DNA of 64,000 nucleotides, taken from an uncultured Faecalibacterium sp. Lineage in GTDB: Bacteria; Bacillota; Clostridia; Oscillospirales; Ruminococcaceae. The DNA lies in the NCBI GenBank assembly GCA_937907025.1, contig CALESJ010000021.1, positions 55,817-119,816 on the forward strand, read 5' to 3'. Made by a program: the position numbers and the translations under genes. Each line of letters begins with the position of its first letter. Position 1 is the stretch's first letter. The notes beneath the pieces were generated by a model that searched no databases, was not told the DNA's origin, and saw only the letters and a program-made list of their open reading frames with translations. Positions 59,872 through 64,000 of the stretch are shown piece by piece.

Positions 59872-60438
59872 TCAGTATTTCTCAAAGTACTCGAACTTCT
59901 GCTCGGCAAAGGGAGTATGCTCCTTGTCCTTGGCACTGGTCTTGTGCTCGCAGCCGCAGTCCGGCCACTGCACGTTGACGGTGGGGTCGTCGTAGGGAAT
60001 GCCGCCTTCGCTGGTGGGGTCGTACACGTCGGTGCACTTGTAGCAGAATTCCGCCACGTCGGACAGCACCAGGAAGCCGTGAGCAAAGCCTTCGGGGATG
60101 TAGAACATCTTCTTGTTTTCAGCGGACAGAGTCACGCCCACCCACTTGCCGAAGGTAGCGGAGTTGGGGCGGCAGTCCACAGCCACGTCGTACACTTCGC
60201 CCATGGTCACCCGGACCAGCTTGCCCTGGGTGTGGTTCTTCTGGAAATGCAAACCGCGCAGAACGCCCTTGGTGGAGCGGCTCTGGTTGTCCTGCACAAA
60301 GGGCTTATCAATACCGGCGGCAACGAAATCGTCGATCTGGTAGGTTTCCATAAAGTAGCCGCGGTCATCCCCGAAAACAGTGGGTTCGATGACGACAACG
60401 CCGGGAATTTCGGTCTGAATGAAATTGAATTTGCCCAT
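59872..60438 (-). CDS. rfbC: dTDP-4-dehydrorhamnose 3,5-epimerase
   Basis: A 188-residue cupin enzyme of dTDP-L-rhamnose synthesis. VFGDDRGYFMETYQ (about 21), QDNQSRSTKGVLRGLHFQ (His about 62, catalytic) and IPEGFAHGFLVLSD (about 115-128) are the family motifs. Length is normal. First gene of the cluster, with AAGGAG 10 bases before the ATG; rfbA, rfbB and rfbD are not in the window. Confidence 0.95.
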   Translation of the reverse strand: MGKFNFIQTEIPGVVVIEPTVFGDDRGYFMETYQIDDFVAAGIDKPFVQDNQSRSTKGVLRGLHFQKNHTQGKLVRVTMGEVYDVAVDCRPNSATFGKWVGVTLSAENKKMFYIPEGFAHGFLVLSDVAEFCYKCTDVYDPTSEGGIPYDDPTVNVQWPDCGCEHKTSAKDKEHTPFAEQKFEYFEKY

Positions 60439-60575
60439 GGTATATATACTCCTTCCGATGCCGAATTACGATAAATCGGCACACTGATTCGATTTTACGT
60501 TCCTATTGTACTCTTTTTTGCCCGGACACGCAAGATAAACCAAGAACTGTGTAACATTTTCACACAGATTCCGTC

Positions 60576-60604
60576 TTGATGGATACAGGCGGGCATGGTA
60601 TGAT
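60576..60604 (+). promoter_or_regulatory. Promoter of the cyclo-ligase gene
   Basis: TTGATG (60576-60581), 17-base spacer, TATGAT (60599-60604). Confidence 0.72.
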
Positions 60605-60642
60605 GATGTGCGAAACATTCTGCACAAAAAGGAGGCTGTCCC

Positions 60643-61194
60643 ATGACCAAAACCGAAGCCCGTGCCGCCGCCCGCACTCTCTGGCGGGCACAGACAGCAG
60701 AAGAGCTGCACCGCATGGGGCAGCGGCTGTGTGACCGGCTGTTCCGGCGGGAAGAATGGCAGCAGGCCGGGGTCATCCTGTGCTTTGTACCGCTTCCCAC
60801 CGAGCCGGACATATCCCCGGCCCTGGAGCAGGCCCTGGCCGAGGGCAAGGTACTGGCTGTCCCCCGGGTACTGGGCGAAGGCCGGATGGAATGGGTCCGG
60901 ATTTCCGGACTGCATGAACTGCGTCCGGCAACCTACGGCATCCGGGAACCGGATTCCGGCACGGTGCTGGACCCGGCGCAGCTGCCCGCGGACAGTCTGG
61001 TTCTGGTGCCCTGCCTGGCAGCAGACCGGCAGGGGGTGCGCCTGGGCCGGGGCGGCGGGTATTATGACCGTTTTTTGGCACAGTATAAGGGCAGGAAGCT
61101 GCTGGTGTGTCCCGCTGCCCTGCTGGCCGACAGCCTGCCACGGGACCCCTGGGACATCGTCTTTGCCCCCGGTGAGATCCTCGCCGACCTGTAA
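60643..61194 (+). CDS. 5-formyltetrahydrofolate cyclo-ligase
   Basis: A 183-residue cytoplasmic enzyme that converts 5-formyl-THF to 5,10-methenyl-THF using ATP, recycling an inhibitory folate. The N-terminal TEARAAARTLWR (about 4) with basic ATP-binding residues, SLPTEPDISPAL (about 50), and the C-terminal LGRGGGYYDRFLA (about 135-147) are the family motifs. GGAGG lies 9 bases upstream. It is followed by a lipoprotein gene after 43 bases. Confidence 0.94.
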   Translation: MTKTEARAAARTLWRAQTAEELHRMGQRLCDRLFRREEWQQAGVILCFVPLPTEPDISPALEQALAEGKVLAVPRVLGEGRMEWVRISGLHELRPATYGIREPDSGTVLDPAQLPADSLVLVPCLAADRQGVRLGRGGGYYDRFLAQYKGRKLLVCPAALLADSLPRDPWDIVFAPGEILADL

Positions 61195-61237
61195 GCAGTA
61201 TCTCCCAAATCCACCCAAACACGAAAGGAAAAGACAC

Positions 61238-61921
61238 ATGAAACGCAATCTGATGACCAAGACTTCCCTGCTGGCGCTGGCCATGGCCGCTGCCATCTCT
61301 CTGGCCGCCTGCGGTGCCTCCTCCGAATCCACTACCGCCACCCCGGCCCCCACCACAACCCCGGAAGCTGCCACCTCCGAGAACGGCGTTTCCGACGATA
61401 TGGGCGTGGCCGAAGTGCCGGAACCGGACAGCGAGCTGTCCTCCATGGTGGACAGCATCTACAAAGCCTATCCGGTGGAACTGATGATGATGCAGACCTC
61501 CGCCATCGACCTGAACGATGAGGCCTGGCTGACCTACAACACCGGCCTGGACGCCGAGCAGGCCGCCCTGGTGGATGCAGGCGTGAGGAGCGAATCCATG
61601 ACCGGCAGCCAGGCCTATACCCTGGTGCTGCTGCGGGTGAAGGATGCCGCCAACGCCCAGACCATTGCCGACGCCATGCTGGAGAACATGGACCCCGCCA
61701 AGTGGGTCTGCGTGATGGCCGACAAGGAGCGCGTGGCCACCTTTGACGACAAGGTCCTGTTTGTGATGACCAACAGCGAGCTCACCGACATCGACGCCCT
61801 GTTCGACGCCGTGCCCGGTGCCCTGGGCGTGGAGTTTGACTACGACAAGGCTGTGGACGTGGCCGCATCCGACGCTATGGTGCCCTCTGAGGAGGAAATG
61901 AACGCCCCTGTGGCCGGCTGA
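61238..61921 (+). CDS. DUF4358-type lipoprotein
   Basis: A 227-residue secreted protein. The N-terminal MKRNLMTKTSLLALAMAAAISLAACG is a lipoprotein signal with LAAC (Cys about 25), then a Thr/Pro-rich linker (STTATPAPTTTPEA) and a globular domain (about 60-210) resembling the DUF4358 family common in clostridial lipoproteins. Function unknown. AAAGGAA lies just upstream. Strong terminator follows. Confidence 0.78.
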   Translation: MKRNLMTKTSLLALAMAAAISLAACGASSESTTATPAPTTTPEAATSENGVSDDMGVAEVPEPDSELSSMVDSIYKAYPVELMMMQTSAIDLNDEAWLTYNTGLDAEQAALVDAGVRSESMTGSQAYTLVLLRVKDAANAQTIADAMLENMDPAKWVCVMADKERVATFDDKVLFVMTNSELTDIDALFDAVPGALGVEFDYDKAVDVAASDAMVPSEEEMNAPVAG

Positions 61922-61964
61922 TGCCCGCTCCCCTGCTGTTGAATGCAGCGCCCCCGTAAAACAC

Positions 61965-62004
61965 AAAAACCGCCCTGCCGGAAATGCCCGGCAGGGCGGT
62001 TTTG
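61965..62004. terminator. Bidirectional terminator between the lipoprotein and etfA genes
   Basis: AAAAACCGCCCTGCCGG and CCGGCAGGGCGGTTTT form a near-perfect stem, T-runs on both sides. Confidence 0.92.
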
Positions 62005-62046
62005 TTATGCTGTATCAGGTTTCAGGCTGCAGAGCCCGGAACAGGA

Positions 62047-63153
62047 TTACTCAGCGCTCTTGATAGCGCGGATTTCCTTGATCAGCTCGGGAACGACCTT
62101 GAACAGGTCGCCCACGATGCCGTAGGTAGCCACGTCAAAGATGGGAGCGCTCTCGTTCTTGTTGACAGCGATGATGGTGTCGGAGTCCTGCATACCGGCC
62201 ACATGCTGGATGGCGCCGGAGATGCCCAGAGCCACATAGATGCGGGGATGCACGGTCTTGCCGGTCTGGCCAACCTGATGGTCAGAAGACAGCCAGCCAG
62301 CGTCGGTGACAGCACGGGAAGCGCCCACAACGCCGCCCAGAACACCAGCCAGTTCCTCGGCCAGGGCCAGGCCCTTGTCCACGTCGGAGCTGATGCCACG
62401 GCCAACGGAAACGACCACGTCGGCGCCGATCAGATCGACCATCTTCTTGGCGCTCTTCTTGATGTCCAGGATTTCCACATGGATATCATCAGCGGTCAGC
62501 GCGGGAGTGATCTTCTCGACCACGACCTTGGCAGCGCCGGCCTCATCGTACGGCTGGGTCTGCATGACGCCGGGACGGACAGTGGACATCTGCGGGCGGA
62601 AACGCGGGCAGATGATGGTGGCCATCAGGTGACCGCCGAAAGCAGGACGGGTCATCTTCAGGTTGGTGTTCTGCTCAAACTTGGTGTTGTCCACGTCGAT
62701 GTTGGAGGTGGTACGCAGGAATTCCTTGTACTTCTCCACATCCACATCCAGGTGGGTGCAGTCGGCGGTCAGGCCGGTGTGCAGACGGGCAGCGCAGCGG
62801 GGGCCCAGGTCACGGCCCAGGTTGGTGGCGCCGATCAGCACGATTTCCGGCTTCTTCTCTTCGACCAGGTCGCACAGGACCTTGGCATAGCCGTCGGTGG
62901 TGTAGTCCTTCAGCAGAGGGCTGTCGACATAGTAGACGCGGTCGGCACCGTAGCCGCCCAGAGCCTTGAGGTAATCTTCGTTGAGCTCGCTGCCCATCAC
63001 GACGCCGCACAGCTCCACACCCAGGTCATTGGCCAGCTTACGGCCTTCGCTGAGCAGCTGATAGCTGATGGTCTGCATCTGGCCTTCGCGCTGTTCGCAG
63101 AAGACCCAAACGCCCTTGAAGGCGGCGGTGTCCATGCTATTGAATTCAGCCAT
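62047..63153 (-). CDS. etfA: Electron transfer flavoprotein alpha subunit
   Basis: A 368-residue FAD protein. The N domain starts FKGVWVFCEQREGQMQTISYQLLSEGRKLA (about 12) and the C-terminal FAD domain has VVVSVGRGISSDVDKGLALAEELAGVLGGVVGASRAVTDAGWLSSDHQVGQTGKTVHPRIYVALGISGAIQH (about 235-305). In butyrate producers EtfAB with butyryl-CoA dehydrogenase bifurcates electrons from NADH to crotonyl-CoA and ferredoxin. The ATG at 63153 is preferred to the frame starting MREERK. It follows etfB by 17 bases. Confidence 0.95.
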   Translation of the reverse strand: MAEFNSMDTAAFKGVWVFCEQREGQMQTISYQLLSEGRKLANDLGVELCGVVMGSELNEDYLKALGGYGADRVYYVDSPLLKDYTTDGYAKVLCDLVEEKKPEIVLIGATNLGRDLGPRCAARLHTGLTADCTHLDVDVEKYKEFLRTTSNIDVDNTKFEQNTNLKMTRPAFGGHLMATIICPRFRPQMSTVRPGVMQTQPYDEAGAAKVVVEKITPALTADDIHVEILDIKKSAKKMVDLIGADVVVSVGRGISSDVDKGLALAEELAGVLGGVVGASRAVTDAGWLSSDHQVGQTGKTVHPRIYVALGISGAIQHVAGMQDSDTIIAVNKNESAPIFDVATYGIVGDLFKVVPELIKEIRAIKSAE

Positions 63154-63170
63154 TGTTTTTCTCTCCTCTC

Positions 63171-63956
63171 TCAAATCAGGTGCTTGTCGTTCAGGATACC
63201 GACGAGCTGGTCGGCGCTTTCGACCATCATGCCGGCGCCCTTGACCGGGGGAGCGAAAGACTTGTAAACGTTCGTCGGAGAGCCCTTCAGGCCGATGGTG
63301 TCGGTTTCGATGAGGGGATCATCCTTGAGCGTGTTGTAGTCAAACACTTCGATGGGCTTGTCGTAGCACTCGAAGATGCCGGACACGCTCATGTAACGCG
63401 GGGTGTTCAGTTCCTTGATGCAGGTCAGCAGGCAGGGAGTCTGAACCTTCAGTTCCATGTAGCCGTCTTCCAGCTGACGCTTGACGGTCAGGCTGTTGCC
63501 GTCCTTCTTGATGTCGGTGACATAGGTGACCTGGGGCAGATGCAGCTTTTCAGCGATCTGGGGGCCAACCTGAGCGGTGTCACCGTCGATGGCCTGACGG
63601 CCGCAGAAGACGATGTCATCGGGGCCAACGCCGATCTTGTTGACGGCAGCGGCCAGGATCTGAGAGGTGGCGAAGGTATCGGAACCGCCGAACTCACGGG
63701 CGGAAACCAGCACACCACGGTCGGCGCCGCGGGCAATCAGCTCACGCAGCATGCCTTCGGCCGGGGCGGGGCCCATGGTGACGACGACGACTTCGCAGCC
63801 GGTTTCGTCCTTCAGCTGCAGAGCAGCCTCCACGGCGTTCAGGTCGTCGGGGTTGGTGATGGTGGCCATGGCCGCACGGTCCATGGTGCCGTCCGCCTTG
63901 ACGGCGACTTTGCCCTGCGTATCAGGGACCTGTTTGACACAAACGATAGCTTTCAT
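63171..63956 (-). CDS. etfB: Electron transfer flavoprotein beta subunit
   Basis: A 261-residue subunit with KAIVCVKQVPDTQGKV at the N-terminus and VVVVTMGPAPAEGMLRELIARGADRGVLVS plus DDIVFCGRQAIDGDTAQVGPQIAEKLHLPQVTYV in the nucleotide-binding core. Partner of EtfA. GGAGG about 8-10 bases before the ATG, downstream of a gene whose end looks like an acyl-CoA dehydrogenase. Confidence 0.95.
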   Translation of the reverse strand: MKAIVCVKQVPDTQGKVAVKADGTMDRAAMATITNPDDLNAVEAALQLKDETGCEVVVVTMGPAPAEGMLRELIARGADRGVLVSAREFGGSDTFATSQILAAAVNKIGVGPDDIVFCGRQAIDGDTAQVGPQIAEKLHLPQVTYVTDIKKDGNSLTVKRQLEDGYMELKVQTPCLLTCIKELNTPRYMSVSGIFECYDKPIEVFDYNTLKDDPLIETDTIGLKGSPTNVYKSFAPPVKGAGMMVESADQLVGILNDKHLI

Positions 63957-63972
63957 TGTACGTCTTGCCTCC

Positions 63973-64000
63973 TTACTTCAGCAGCGCGCCGGAAATGACC
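63973..64000 (-). CDS. 3' end of a probable acyl-CoA dehydrogenase gene
   Basis: The last eight codons before a TAA at 63973 read VISGALLK, a typical C-terminus of butyryl-/acyl-CoA dehydrogenases (RVSGALL-type). Only 28 bases are inside the window, so the assignment rests on this tail and on the following etfB-etfA genes. Confidence 0.5.

Overview
The window looks like a chromosomal segment of a GC-rich, anaerobic Gram-positive gut bacterium of the Oscillospiraceae/Ruminococcaceae, close to Faecalibacterium, Subdoligranulum or Gemmiger. This is inferred from gene content and style: an EtfBA pair next to what looks like the end of an acyl-CoA dehydrogenase gene (butyrate-type energy metabolism), rubrerythrin plus a Fur/PerR-like regulator, a Na+-pump decarboxylase beta subunit, strong GGAGG ribosome sites and canonical TTGACA-17-TATAAT promoters. 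No rRNA, tRNA, phage, insertion sequence or CRISPR array was found; the window is mostly housekeeping and transport.

Layout. 1-5.8 kb: end of an MFS permease gene, an ECF sigma / zinc-finger anti-sigma / TM2 / membrane-protein operon, exonuclease III and a MATE exporter. 5.8-10 kb: a MacAB-like adaptor, ATPase and permease. 10.2-15.4 kb: a nucleoside-type ABC importer (lipoprotein, ATPase, two permeases). 15.6-16.6 kb: a folate ECF S-component gene behind a tetrahydrofolate riboswitch and terminator. 16.6-18.4 kb: a TetR regulon with two matching operators. 18.5-28.1 kb: HU, then the pyrimidine operon pyrC-pyrF-pyrK-pyrD-pyrE-carA-carB, led by a 29-codon leader peptide whose stop codon touches an intrinsic terminator. 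28.2-34.4 kb: small regulators, a Na+-pump beta subunit with a 43-residue partner, galM and mgtE, the last behind a structured leader whose terminator loop holds the ribosome site. 34.8-42 kb: an RpiB-like isomerase, a transglutaminase-like protein and an HslV-like Ntn hydrolase; PTS IIA; HD hydrolase; rubrerythrin and a Fur-like regulator, each with a palindrome at its promoter; a LysR regulator. 42.2-46.3 kb: MarR and a heterodimeric ABC exporter. 47.3-54.5 kb: a complete F-type ATP synthase operon. 54.5-60.4 kb: a polysaccharide synthesis and export cluster. 60.6-64 kb: 5-formyl-THF cyclo-ligase, a DUF4358-type lipoprotein, etfA and etfB.

How it fits together. The ATP synthase c subunit carries two carboxylates (E33, E66) in the ion-site motif, a pattern linked to Na+ coupling in Fusobacterium; with the Na+-pump decarboxylase beta subunit this suggests part of the energy economy runs on sodium. 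The most interesting sites are regulatory RNAs: the pyr leader-peptide attenuator (resembling enterobacterial pyrBI logic, with no PyrR-binding loop recognised), the unclassified mgtE leader, and the THF riboswitch.
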